This document shows, piece after piece, positions 27,855 through 36,376 of a stretch of DNA of 61,190 nucleotides. Origin of the DNA: Alphaproteobacteria bacterium (lineage in GTDB: Bacteria > Pseudomonadota > Alphaproteobacteria > Sphingomonadales > Kordiimonadaceae); contig JAJFIU010000050.1 in NCBI GenBank assembly GCA_021774695.1, forward strand, positions 1 through 61,190. The letters are read 5' to 3'. The number at the start of each line of letters is the position of its first letter. The first letter of the stretch is position 1. Both the position numbers and the translations under genes were made by a program. The notes below the pieces were generated by a model. It was not told where the DNA came from. It worked only from the letters and a program-made list of their open reading frames with translations, and ran no database searches.

Positions 27855-28316
27855 TCAGGCGGTTTGCATATTTTCAGCTGCGCGTTTGATTGCTTTTCTG
27901 ATCCGGTAATAAGTACCGCAGCGGCATATGTTGGTGATGCCGTTGTTGATGTCTTCATCGGTCGGGTTTGGTGTGTCTTTCAGAAACGCAACTGTCGCCA
28001 TTATCTGGCCAGCCTGACAGTAGCCACATTGCGGCACGTCTTCCTCGATCCAGGCTTCTTGAACCGGGTGCAGATTGTCGCCGTCCGCAAGTCCTTCGAT
28101 GGTGGTGATAGCGGCGCCGTTCAGGCTTGCCATCGGTACAGAACAGCTACGTATCGCTTCGCCGTCCACATGAACGGTGCAGGCACCGCACTGGCCAATT
28201 CCGCAGCCGAATTTAGTTCCTGTCAAGCCCGCTTCTTCGCGCAGATGCCACAAAAGCGGCATTTCCTCGTCGCCTTCAAAGCTGCGCTCGGTTCCGTTGA
28301 TTGAAAGTTTGATCAT
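27855..28316 (-). CDS. iorA: Molybdenum hydroxylase [2Fe-2S] subunit (IorA-like)
   Basis: The 153-residue protein binds two [2Fe-2S] clusters: a plant-ferredoxin type with [15 protein letters not shown] and a helical type with CGYCQAGQ ... CRCG. It passes electrons from the molybdenum cofactor subunit encoded next door. No FAD subunit gene is present, as in IorAB-type enzymes that use a membrane cytochrome as acceptor; no cytochrome gene is adjacent. GGGGAATTACGGT precedes the ATG. Confidence 0.88.
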   Translation of the reverse strand: MIKLSINGTERSFEGDEEMPLLWHLREEAGLTGTKFGCGIGQCGACTVHVDGEAIRSCSVPMASLNGAAITTIEGLADGDNLHPVQEAWIEEDVPQCGYCQAGQIMATVAFLKDTPNPTDEDINNGITNICRCGTYYRIRKAIKRAAENMQTA

Positions 28317-28521
28317 ACCGTAATTCCCCGCCTAAGTTGACCGCTCGGCGCCCTGGAATGCTGGAGGCATCCGACCACGTCGCCAAATTTCAAGAGTATG
28401 ATACGTTATTGAATAACACTTGTCAGGGCCGCTCGTCGCACGGAACGGGCGGTTCGTCCCAAATTATTCAGGAGGCAGGTATTGTGGGCTGCGTCGCCTG
28501 CGGGCTCGGCATGTTGTGACG
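28317..28521. other. Gene-free spacer between gshA and iorA
   Basis: About 200 bases between the gshA stop and the iorA start, both on the minus strand. It is GC-rich with several short inverted repeats (for example GGGACGAA/CGCCC near 28449-28462), but I recognise no terminator with a T run, no promoter of quality and no coding sequence. Confidence 0.5.
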
Positions 28522-29886
28522 TTAGTAGCTATACTCTGCAAAAATGCGGTTTACGTCACCGCCCCATTTGCCGTTCAGGTCTTGCAGAATGCGGTCAGCC
28601 GGGGTCAGTCCACTTTCAGCACTTTCCCACAGCGAGTTGAGGAAGCCTTGTTCACTTTCTCCGCTGGTGGACAGCCGTTGGCGGTTTTTCAGGCCCAAGT
28701 CGGCAATTTTCAGAACCGTTTTGGCCAATTCCTGAAAAGATTGACCCTGAATATCAGTGGTAAGGCCCATTTTAGGCACGTTGTCGCGCATGGATTTCAT
28801 ATCGTCCAGCGACCAGTTTTTGATCAGCTCAAGCATATCTGCCTGCGCAGTTTCGTCATACAAAAGCCCAACCCAAAAAGCAGGCAGTGCACACAGCGCA
28901 GAAGTGGGTCCGCCGTCCGCACCGCGCATTTCGAGGAAAGTTTTCAGGCGCACTTCCGGAAACAGGGTTGTCATATGATCCTGCCAGTCTTCCAATGTTG
29001 GAAGTTCGCCGGGCAGGGCAGGCAATTCGCCTTTCATAAAAGCACGGAATGATTGGCCGGATGCATCGATATACTTATCGTTGCGGCGGACAAAATACAT
29101 TGGAACGTCCAATACATGGTCTGCCCAGCGCTCGAAACCCATGCTGTCTTCAAAAACAAATGGCAGCATGCCGCAGCGGTCCGCATCAGTATCGGTCCAA
29201 ACATGACTTCTAAGGCTGCGCATGCCGTTGGGGCGACCTTCGCGCAGCGGGGAGCTTGCAAACAGGGCGGTAGCAAGAGGCTGCAACGCCAAGCTGATGC
29301 GGAATTTTTCCACCATGTCCTGTTCGCTGGCAAAATCCAGGTTTACTTGAACGGTGCAGGTGCGCAGCATCATATCAAGCCCCATAGTGCCAACCTTAGG
29401 CATGTAATTACGCATGATTTCGTAGCGCGCCTTGGGCATGACAGGCACGTCTTCCCGCCTCAGCGTGGGATGATATCCAAGACCGAGGAACCCGATGTCC
29501 AGTTCCTCACCAATTTCTTTCGCCGTAAGCAGGTGGGACGAGGTTTCATTACAGGTTTCGTGAATGGTCTCAAGCGGAGCGCCGGAAAGTTCGAACTGAC
29601 CACCGGGCTCCAAGGTCACGGACGCACCGTCTTTGAGAGCCGCAATCAGGTGATCATTTTCTATCACTGGTGACCAACCACGCGCTACGAACGCTTTCAA
29701 CAGGTCCTGAATGCCGGGTCTGCCGTCGTCGCCCACGTAAGAAAGCGGGGCATTATCATTTCGGTGGAAAACAAATTTCTCGTGCTCTGACCCAATTCGC
29801 CAGCTTGACCTGTCTGGCTTTGAACCAGTTTCGAGAAACTCAACAAGCTGCGTCTTGCTGGTTATCACATCGCTATTATTTGGCAT
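28522..29886 (-). CDS. gshA: Glutamate-cysteine ligase, plant/alphaproteobacterial type
   Basis: The 454-residue protein shows the signature of the plant-type GCL: WRIGSEHEKFVF near the N terminus, SVTLEPGGQFELSGAPL, MPKARYEIMRNYMPKVGTMGLDMM, TCTVQVNLDF and FLEMRGADGGP. It joins glutamate and cysteine in the first step of glutathione synthesis in the cytoplasm. gshB is not in the window. A cysteine-dioxygenase-like gene lies 132 bases upstream on the same strand, so two cysteine-consuming enzymes are neighbours. Confidence 0.93.
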   Translation of the reverse strand: MPNNSDVITSKTQLVEFLETGSKPDRSSWRIGSEHEKFVFHRNDNAPLSYVGDDGRPGIQDLLKAFVARGWSPVIENDHLIAALKDGASVTLEPGGQFELSGAPLETIHETCNETSSHLLTAKEIGEELDIGFLGLGYHPTLRREDVPVMPKARYEIMRNYMPKVGTMGLDMMLRTCTVQVNLDFASEQDMVEKFRISLALQPLATALFASSPLREGRPNGMRSLRSHVWTDTDADRCGMLPFVFEDSMGFERWADHVLDVPMYFVRRNDKYIDASGQSFRAFMKGELPALPGELPTLEDWQDHMTTLFPEVRLKTFLEMRGADGGPTSALCALPAFWVGLLYDETAQADMLELIKNWSLDDMKSMRDNVPKMGLTTDIQGQSFQELAKTVLKIADLGLKNRQRLSTSGESEQGFLNSLWESAESGLTPADRILQDLNGKWGGDVNRIFAEYSY

Positions 29887-30018
29887 AAAGGCGGAAGTCC
29901 CTGCTCTTCGATAAGCTACGAAGGTAGGGTGTCACAGCGTTGCTTTCAAGCAAGTTAAAGTGAATTCACGGCTAAGTGAGCTTATGCAAATCGGATAGTT
30001 GAAGAATGCGGCGTGGTC

Positions 30019-30582
30019 TTAGTGTTGGTGCTGGTACCACTTGTTCAGGCCCTCGGGGCGCTCAACCAGGTCCATGCCGTATATATGTAGTGTTGTTGCT
30101 GCCGCGCTTGTCGGGTTGAAAATGCTATGAATGCCACATGGGTCAGGGTCCACTGACGCAACAGTGCCCGGACCGGCGAGTATTTTGCCGGTGGAGACCA
30201 AATCCGGCGCTTGTGCAACACAGGGACCGCTGTGGTCGGCTTTAAGTGCAAATGTTTCACAGCCAATTTCGCCTTCAAGTACGCCGACGCAGCCCCAAGC
30301 ATTGTGGCCGTGAATGGGGGTGCGGGCTCCCGGCGTCCAACGGATAGCCAAAATGCTGAAATGGCCGTCAGGATCGGTGTAAATCATTTGGCGTGAATAG
30401 CCATGCTCGTTTGTCGGTATGTCGTCATCATGTAAAAAATTTACGTGGGGCAGTGCCAAGCGCAACAGCGACGCAACGGCAGGGCGATGGCCACAGCGGT
30501 CCAGCTCGCGCATTAGCGTGCTCGTCTCATCGATCAATTTGGAAAGTTGAGTACTATTCCTGAAACCAGATGCTCCGTCCAT
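30019..30582 (-). CDS. Cysteine dioxygenase-like cupin
   Basis: The 187-residue protein has a cupin core with PIHGHNAWGCVGVLEGEIGCETF (iron ligands H-x-H) and GIHSIFNP (third His), in the arrangement of type I cysteine/thiol dioxygenases. Such enzymes oxidise a thiol such as cysteine to its sulfinic acid with O2. The ATG at 30582 was chosen; a TTG at 30603 is an alternative, and neither has a strong RBS. A Cys appears in the cupin motif (WGCVGV), where mammalian cysteine dioxygenase has the Cys-Tyr crosslink, but I cannot confirm it. Confidence 0.75.
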   Translation of the reverse strand: MDGASGFRNSTQLSKLIDETSTLMRELDRCGHRPAVASLLRLALPHVNFLHDDDIPTNEHGYSRQMIYTDPDGHFSILAIRWTPGARTPIHGHNAWGCVGVLEGEIGCETFALKADHSGPCVAQAPDLVSTGKILAGPGTVASVDPDPCGIHSIFNPTSAAATTLHIYGMDLVERPEGLNKWYQHQH

Positions 30583-30727
30583 GGCGTTAATTAGTCCTAT
30601 CAATCTATATTTTTTAAATAATGTAGATCAAAATACCATATAATAACTGAAAATTGTTTTTATATTACTGCCTAAACGATGATATATTGGAATGTGGTGC
30701 TAACTAACGACATTTACGAGCAAGAAT

Positions 30728-31471
30728 TTACCAGTCGCCAAGAGCAGACTGCCAAAGGCTGATCGCTGCCATAGCCGCGGTGTCGGCCCGCAGAATTCGG
30801 CTACCCAGGGAGACGGTCACACACATGGGGTGGTTACGTATCAAGGTACGCTCGTGGTCGTCAAATCCGCCTTCAGGGCCGATCAAGATAGCCCAGGGGC
30901 CCGATGAAAGTTTCTGACCGCAAGCAGAAAGCGCGGCGTGCGCCGACGTGCCCGTCAGGTCTTCATCACAGAACATGATGTTACGCTCGGGTGGCCACTG
31001 GGCGAGCAGCTTGTCCAGTTTGATAACGTCGCCCACAGTTGGAACGCTCAGGCGCTCACATTGCTCGGCGGCTTCAATTGCGTTGGCAGCCATGCGTTCG
31101 GTTTTCACCCGGTCGACGATGGTGCGACGGGTCATCACCGGCACCATGTGCGAAACTCCCAGTTCAGTTGCCTTCTGGGCAATGAAATCAAGTCGGGCCT
31201 TTTTGATCGGTGCAAACACAAGCCACAAATTCGGCTCTGCTTGTTGCTTTCTGACTTGGTCCAAAGTCAGGAGGGTAACTTGCCGTTTCGTTGCTTCAGC
31301 GATCTCGGTCTGCCACTCGCCGTCCCGACCATTGAAAACAGCTACTATTTCTCCCGCTTTCAAGCGCATTACATTGGCCAGATAATGAGACTGATCGCGG
31401 TCCAACACAATGGGTTGGTTTTCCACCAGTGCGGTATCCACATAAAGTCTGGCTTTGCTGTTTACCCTCAA
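30728..31471 (-). CDS. rsmE: 16S rRNA m3U1498 methyltransferase
   Basis: The 247-residue SPOUT methyltransferase starts RLYVD (PUA-like domain), with LANVMRLKAGEIVAVFNGRDGEW, KKARLDFIAQKATELGV, ECERLSVP, ILIGPEGGFDDHE and LGSRILRADTA, the RsmE signature including the C-terminal knot. It methylates U1498 of 16S rRNA. The start is TTG (31469-31471) with AAGGAG seven bases upstream; an open frame to 31591 exists but has no family sequence or RBS. Confidence 0.92.
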   Translation of the reverse strand: MRVNSKARLYVDTALVENQPIVLDRDQSHYLANVMRLKAGEIVAVFNGRDGEWQTEIAEATKRQVTLLTLDQVRKQQAEPNLWLVFAPIKKARLDFIAQKATELGVSHMVPVMTRRTIVDRVKTERMAANAIEAAEQCERLSVPTVGDVIKLDKLLAQWPPERNIMFCDEDLTGTSAHAALSACGQKLSSGPWAILIGPEGGFDDHERTLIRNHPMCVTVSLGSRILRADTAAMAAISLWQSALGDW

Positions 31472-31543
31472 CGTCAATCTCCTTGGCTTTGATTTGAACG
31501 TGTCCGCCGTTGGTGTCAAGGAATGTGGTGCATGATCTTTAAA

Positions 31544-31610
31544 ATGTAAAAAATAGTTGACATAAAGAATAATAATTCTTACATGAAACAATGTAAAAAA
31601 TAATTAACAT
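31544..31610 (+). promoter_or_regulatory. Promoter and 20-bp direct repeats before the membrane protein/XRE pair
   Basis: ATGTAAAAAATAGTTGACAT (31544-31563) recurs as ATGTAAAAAATAATTAACAT (31591-31610) with two differences, 47 bases apart. The first copy contains a perfect -35 TTGACA (31557-31562) and TACATG lies 17 bp further as a weak -10. Each copy has ATGT and ACAT ends, and TTACAT-N6-ATGTAA lies between them. The likely reader is the XRE protein encoded just downstream, acting on its own operon. Confidence 0.5.
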
Positions 31611-31629
31611 TATGATTGGAATATTTAAC

Positions 31630-32076
31630 ATGCCATTTCACGAAAAAAAGACTTGGGCCATGCTGTTTGCAAACATCTTTGTTTATGGATGGTATTTCTC
31701 CCGTATGGTAAATATCGCTGTGGAGACGCCTCTTGATGAGCTCCCGATTGCAGTTGCTGTATTTGCTTCTGATCTGGTGATTACCGTGATCACGCTCATT
31801 GTTGTTGCGATTATCGCTCATATTGTAATCGCTCTGCATAGTATGAAAGCAGAAGGCGAGGTGAGCGATACTGAAGACGAAAGAGACCAGCTTATCGAGC
31901 TGCGTGCTGGAAGTATCGGAGAACCCATTTTGGGCTTAGGTGTTGTAATTACGATCGGCATGATCTTACTTGGAAATGGTCCGTTTGTGACAGCAAATAC
32001 CTTGCTTGCAGCACTGGTGTTGTCAGAAACGGTCAAAGGAATTTTCAAGATTATCTATTATCGCCGTAGTTTCTAG
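31630..32076 (+). CDS. Four-helix membrane protein of unknown function
   Basis: The 148-residue protein starts MPFHEKKTWAMLFANIFVYGWYF; the ATG at 31630 has GGAA about eight bases upstream and is preferred over one 18 bases earlier. Four transmembrane helices are separated by an acidic cytoplasmic loop (EGEVSDTEDERDQLIELRAG). It resembles DUF2178-type proteins that are often encoded with a small XRE regulator. The XRE gene follows after 12 bases, so they form an operon. Confidence 0.7.
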   Translation: MPFHEKKTWAMLFANIFVYGWYFSRMVNIAVETPLDELPIAVAVFASDLVITVITLIVVAIIAHIVIALHSMKAEGEVSDTEDERDQLIELRAGSIGEPILGLGVVITIGMILLGNGPFVTANTLLAALVLSETVKGIFKIIYYRRSF

Positions 32077-32088
32077 AAAGGGCATCAG

Positions 32089-32325
32089 ATGGGTAAAAAG
32101 ACACGTATCCGTAATGACATACGAACATTGCGCTTTCTAGCCGGCGAGATGACGCAAGCGGAGCTCGCAAAACGGATTGGCGTTACGCGGCAAACAGTTA
32201 TTGCGATTGAGCAGGGCAGGTATTCTCCTTCACTAGAGGTGGCATTCCAGATGGCGGAGATATTTGGTGCGCCGCTCGAGAAGGTGTTTCAATACATCGG
32301 TGGCGATGACAGCGAAAGTAAATGA
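32089..32325 (+). CDS. Small XRE-family HTH regulator
   Basis: The 78-residue protein is almost entirely a Cro/CI-type helix-turn-helix: NDIRTLRFLAGEMTQAELAKRIGVTRQTVIAIEQGRYSPSLEVAFQMAEIF, followed by a short tail. It belongs to the YozG-like group whose genes commonly follow membrane protein genes and probably autoregulate. The repeats at 31544-31610 are the candidate operators. No antitoxin partner toxin is visible. Confidence 0.88.
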   Translation: MGKKTRIRNDIRTLRFLAGEMTQAELAKRIGVTRQTVIAIEQGRYSPSLEVAFQMAEIFGAPLEKVFQYIGGDDSESK

Positions 32326-32378
32326 TCCAAGATTTGGATTTATTGTTGTGTCCTAAGTCCGGTAGCTATCTTACTGGC

Positions 32379-32930
32379 TTACTTTGAGAATATTTTTGCG
32401 GGGTTTCCAATGACAGTCACACCCGAAGGAACATTTTTAGTGACTATCGAACCAGCCCCAACAATGGCCTCGTCTCCAATGGTTACACCTGCCAGGATAA
32501 TGGCGCCACCTCCGATCCAGACGTTGTGGCCGATTGTGACAGGTTTTGCTATTTCCAGTCCTGCTCTTCGCTCGCCAACATCTTTGCTGTGTTCTGCACA
32601 GTAAATTTGGGTATTTGGACCGAGCATCGTGCCATCTCCGATGCGAACAGGGGCTGAGTCTAAAATAGTGCATTCAGCGTTGATATAGACCTCGGCACCA
32701 ACATGGATGTTAATACCATATGAACAATGGAATGGGGCTTCGATAAAAGAACTTTCTGCAAATTCAGCAAATAGTGTTCGTAATTTTGGCGTGAGGTTTC
32801 CTCTTTTGGAGGGAATAAGCGTGCAATGTTCATGCACGGCAGACCTTGCCCGATTACGCATTGTATCCAGTTCCGGGTCAAGGCAAGTATACCATTCTCC
32901 GGCTATCATTTTTTCCCGCTCAGATTTCAT
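32379..32930 (-). CDS. Maltose/galactoside O-acetyltransferase family protein
   Basis: The 183-residue protein begins MKSEREKMIAGEWYTCLDPEL, typical of maltose O-acetyltransferases, and continues with hexapeptide repeats of a left-handed beta helix (IGDGTMLGPNTQIY, VTIGHNVWIGGGAIIL, VTIGDEAIVGAGSIVTKNVP). The catalytic His lies in YCAEHSKD. It acetylates a sugar or related hydroxyl. Its start overlaps the stop of the decarboxylase gene by 11 bases, so the two are translated together. Confidence 0.85.
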   Translation of the reverse strand: MKSEREKMIAGEWYTCLDPELDTMRNRARSAVHEHCTLIPSKRGNLTPKLRTLFAEFAESSFIEAPFHCSYGINIHVGAEVYINAECTILDSAPVRIGDGTMLGPNTQIYCAEHSKDVGERRAGLEIAKPVTIGHNVWIGGGAIILAGVTIGDEAIVGAGSIVTKNVPSGVTVIGNPAKIFSK

Positions 32931-34419
32931 AAATCTTATTTCCTAAGGCACGTTCAGAAAATATATTTTGCGATTCTCCTAGTACACCCGCTATCAGGAT
33001 ATCCAAATCCTCAAATTTTGTTCGATGATTGGTGATGCAGACCCTTATGGCAAATTTGCCGTCCAGAATAGTTTGAGATGGCACCGCCAGACCTGTTTCC
33101 TGAATCCGCATCAATATTTCTGCGTTGAGCTTATTGAGGCCTTCGGTGCTGGTGGTGCCGTTGTTGTAGCGAAAACAGACAATATTAAGGGTCACGGGCG
33201 CTAATAGTTCAAGTGCTTCATTGGCTATTACCAATTTCTCAAGATACTGGGCTTGCTCAATATTTTGCTGGATGATGTTGCCGATTTTGGTGATGCCCTG
33301 TTCCTTGAAGCACATCCAGGCCTTCAGTGCCCTGAAGCTTCTGGACAGCTGTAAGCCGCGGTCAGCAAAAAATGTAACTCCGACAGATAAAGATCGCTCA
33401 GACGAAGCAATATAGCTGGCATTTTGCTCAAATGTCTCTCGTTGGCCTTCGGTATTACGTACTAGCGTGCAGGCAATCTCGTAAGACATGAAACCCCATT
33501 TGTGCAGGTCAAAACCAATGGAATCCGCCAGTTCCTGGCCCGCGGCCAAATGTTTGTATTCCGGTGCCAGCGTGACAAGCGATCCAAAAGCGCCGTCCAC
33601 ATGCAGCCACATGTCAAATTCATCGGCGAGCGCACGCAAGGCAACAATATCGTCTATAGCGCCGGTGTTAACCGTGCCCACCGTTCCGATCAAACAGAAA
33701 GGTTTTTTCCCTGCCGCCATGTCAGCCTCGATAGCAGCGCGGCAGGCTGCAAGATCAATGCTGTAGTCTTCGTTTATATCAATTTCGTTGAAGGCCCGGC
33801 GACCAAGCCCCATAAGCTCGCAGGCTTTGTAGATCCAGTTATGGGTTTCGCTGCTGCCATATACGGTCAGTTCGGGCCTATCGCCCCCCTGCAACCCTTC
33901 TTCGCGTATATTATAGCCCGCTTTGGCATTGCGGGCGACAGCCAAACCGTTCAGGTTCGCCATCGTGCCACCGCTAACAAGCAACCCGCTGGATGTTTCC
34001 GGAAATCCGACCAGTTTTGCCAGCCAGGAAACCACCAGTTTTTCGATCAGCGATGCGCTTTGTTCGTATCCGGCTAAATGTGGGTTCATGCCAGATGCCA
34101 GCATGTCTGCCAGCATCGAAGTGGCAGAACCATTGGTCATCACCCAACCCCAAAACCGTGGATGAACGTTGCCTGTGGGATAGGGGAATATGTCTTTGCG
34201 GAATTGGTCGTAAACTGCCTCGATTGGTGTGCCGTCCATTGGCAAGTCTTCATCCAGAGACTTTTTCGCTTCGCCCGGTATTTGACGCCACACAGGTTGA
34301 TCACGAAGTGTCTCAAAATGCGTAAACATATCGTCAAGCATCTGATGGCCGGTTTTCCGGATTTGGTCCCAATTTTCCGGGTCTAGTGTCAGGTTCTCAG
34401 GGGGCGGCGTAGCGGTCAT
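32920..34419 (-). CDS. PLP-dependent group II amino acid decarboxylase
   Basis: The 499-residue protein matches aromatic-L-amino-acid/glutamate-type decarboxylases: HPRFWGWVMTNGSATSMLADMLA, SGGTMANLNGLAVAR, HVDGAFGSLVTL and the PLP lysine in FDLHKWGFMSYEIAC. The substrate cannot be set from motifs. The ATG at 34419 (MTATPPPENLTLDPENW) was chosen; an open frame extends to 34488 without an RBS. The downstream acetyltransferase overlaps it, suggesting a two-gene operon. Two 11-bp direct repeats lie upstream. Confidence 0.82.
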   Translation of the reverse strand: MTATPPPENLTLDPENWDQIRKTGHQMLDDMFTHFETLRDQPVWRQIPGEAKKSLDEDLPMDGTPIEAVYDQFRKDIFPYPTGNVHPRFWGWVMTNGSATSMLADMLASGMNPHLAGYEQSASLIEKLVVSWLAKLVGFPETSSGLLVSGGTMANLNGLAVARNAKAGYNIREEGLQGGDRPELTVYGSSETHNWIYKACELMGLGRRAFNEIDINEDYSIDLAACRAAIEADMAAGKKPFCLIGTVGTVNTGAIDDIVALRALADEFDMWLHVDGAFGSLVTLAPEYKHLAAGQELADSIGFDLHKWGFMSYEIACTLVRNTEGQRETFEQNASYIASSERSLSVGVTFFADRGLQLSRSFRALKAWMCFKEQGITKIGNIIQQNIEQAQYLEKLVIANEALELLAPVTLNIVCFRYNNGTTSTEGLNKLNAEILMRIQETGLAVPSQTILDGKFAIRVCITNHRTKFEDLDILIAGVLGESQNIFSERALGNKIYEI

Positions 34420-34483
34420 GGCTGGTCCAATGCGATATGGGCAAAACAATAGTGTGAATTTCTTACCGGCATTCAGCTCAAAT

Positions 34484-34549
34484 ACCAAACAAGATGTACT
34501 TGCATGTCCGGATAGCGCTGGTTTCCATTTTGTCGTGCACCAAACAAGA
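34484..34549. repeat. Direct repeats ACCAAACAAGA before the decarboxylase
   Basis: ACCAAACAAGA occurs at 34484-34494 and 34539-34549, 55 bp apart. Each is followed by a similar right part, making near-palindromes (CAAGATGTACTTG and CAAGACATGTTG). The position 65-130 bp upstream of the decarboxylase start suggests paired operator sites spaced by about five helical turns. Confidence 0.35.
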
Positions 34550-34599
34550 CATGTTGCGACGTCTGGTTAGAGCCGATCTCTCTGCACCCCATTTACTGG

Positions 34600-36273
34600 T
34601 TAGGAGATACAACAAGCCTCGATGATGGCACGTGCGTTGGTGCAGTCCGGTAAGCTTCCATACGCCCCAAACCGGCCGTTTCCATCAAGGCGCGAAGCGG
34701 TATAGGTCTCGGCAACCAGGCTGGGTGCGCGCTCGTGCAACAATTTGGCTGCCGCGAGTGTGGCAAGACGTTCGGTCAGCCAGCGCCCACGCGCTTCGGG
34801 GATTGTACCGCTAACCAACAGCGCGGTGAGTTCGTTGTACGCCGCGTCGTAAGCAGGGTTGTTGCCGCGGCCTTCTCCGAGCCAGTCAATCCCAGCTTCA
34901 AACGCTTCGCGCTCGCGCGCTGCCACCCGCAGCAGGTCGAGGCACATGACGCTGCCCGAGCCTTCCCAGATCGAATTGACCGGCAATTCGCGGTATATAC
35001 GCGCCAAAATACCGTCTTCGACATAGCCGTTACCGCCCAGGCATTCCATGGCTTCATAGCCGAGAGTGGGCCCGCGTTTTGTGACCCAATATTTGGTCAC
35101 CGGCGTCATCATGCGGGCATAAGCGCCGTCAACCGGGTTGGTACCCATCCGCTCATAAGCACCAGCAAGACGAATGGAAAGGTGTGTAGAGGCCGCTACT
35201 TCAAGGCACATGTCGGCCAGCAATGATGTCATCATTGGCTGGTCAATGAGCTTGCGCTGAAACACAGTGCGGTGATGAGTATGATGCAGCGCGCGGCTGA
35301 GCGCCTGGCGCATCAACCCGGCGGACCCGAGCGCGCAGTCAAGCCGGGTATAATTGGCCATGGTCATGATATTGGCTATGCCGCGGCCTGTGCCGCCGAC
35401 CATCAGGCCCTCGGCTTCCGCGAATTCGACTTCGCTTGACGCGTTTGACTTGTTGCCGAGCTTGTCTTTGAGCCGCTGGAAACGAAGGCTGTTAACTTGT
35501 CCGTCTGCACGAAAGCGCGGCACAAAAAACAGCGACAGTTTTTCGCCTACTTGCGCTAGCACTAAAAAAGCGTCGCACATGGGCGCGGACATGAACCACT
35601 TGTGTCCTGTGATCAGATAGGCTTGGCCCGCACCGCCGCCGCTTACTGGTGTCGCAGTGGTTGTATTGGCGCGTACATCGGTGCCACCTTGTTTTTCGGT
35701 CATGCCCATGCCGATGGTGATGTCGGACTTTTGCTCAATTGGCGCAAAGCTTGGGTCATAGCTGCGAGCCATCAGTTTTGGCAGCAACTTTTCGAACAAA
35801 TCCGGCTGGTTCATCAACGCCGGGATTGCAGCGTGGGTCATGGTAACCGGGCATACGTGCCCGGCTTCAACTTGCATCATCATATAATGTTTGGCTGCGC
35901 GGGCAACACCCACGCCGGACCCTTTGGCGCGGTCGTCGGTGGCGAGGGCATCGAACGCACCGCAGTGGATGCCTGCACGCTTCGACATATCCATAAAATG
36001 ATGGTAGGCGGGGTGGAACTCAACCCTGTCCTGCCGGCACCCGTCGGGGCCGAATGTCATTAGTTCAGGTAGGTTCTTGTTCGCCAGATGCCCTTGGTGA
36101 AAGGCTTCTGCCGTGCCGAGCGACGCGCCGAAGGCGCTTAATTCCGGCTCGGCCCAGTCCGTATTCTCTGCCACCACAGCAGATTTGAGCATTGGATCGC
36201 TATCATAGAGGTTCACACCATCATAAGGCGGTGTTTGGTTAAACACCTGATGCGTGTCAAAATTGTTTGGCAT
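34600..36273 (-). CDS. aidB: AidB-type acyl-CoA dehydrogenase family protein
   Basis: The 557-residue protein is of the AidB branch: N-terminal VFNQTPPYDGVNLYDSDPML, then GMGMTEKQGGTDVRANTT, HKWFMSAPMCDAFLVLAQ, KLGNKSNASSEVEF, YEAMECLGGNGYVEDG and RIYREL..SIWEGSGSVMCLDLLR. In enterobacteria AidB is a flavoprotein of the adaptive response that protects DNA from alkylation. No ada or alkB is adjacent here, so control by alkylation cannot be inferred. It is transcribed divergently from ubiA across about 100 bases. Confidence 0.88.
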   Translation of the reverse strand: MPNNFDTHQVFNQTPPYDGVNLYDSDPMLKSAVVAENTDWAEPELSAFGASLGTAEAFHQGHLANKNLPELMTFGPDGCRQDRVEFHPAYHHFMDMSKRAGIHCGAFDALATDDRAKGSGVGVARAAKHYMMMQVEAGHVCPVTMTHAAIPALMNQPDLFEKLLPKLMARSYDPSFAPIEQKSDITIGMGMTEKQGGTDVRANTTTATPVSGGGAGQAYLITGHKWFMSAPMCDAFLVLAQVGEKLSLFFVPRFRADGQVNSLRFQRLKDKLGNKSNASSEVEFAEAEGLMVGGTGRGIANIMTMANYTRLDCALGSAGLMRQALSRALHHTHHRTVFQRKLIDQPMMTSLLADMCLEVAASTHLSIRLAGAYERMGTNPVDGAYARMMTPVTKYWVTKRGPTLGYEAMECLGGNGYVEDGILARIYRELPVNSIWEGSGSVMCLDLLRVAAREREAFEAGIDWLGEGRGNNPAYDAAYNELTALLVSGTIPEARGRWLTERLATLAAAKLLHERAPSLVAETYTASRLDGNGRFGAYGSLPDCTNARAIIEACCIS

Positions 36274-36376
36274 GATCGTGCCCCTTCTTCGGTCTTGTCT
36301 TTAAACATAACGCAGATGCAGGAGAAGGGTAGCAAGAAAACTTGACTTGGACCGGTGTGCGGCGTAGCGACGGGGC

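Noticed and set aside
32089-32325. XRE protein as an antitoxin
   Set aside because: Its partner is a four-helix membrane protein without toxin features, and the pair resembles widespread membrane protein/XRE modules rather than a toxin-antitoxin system.
33502-34077. Plus-strand open frame (191 codons) opposite the decarboxylase gene
   Set aside because: Fully covered by a gene with clear PLP-decarboxylase motifs; no RBS and no domain.
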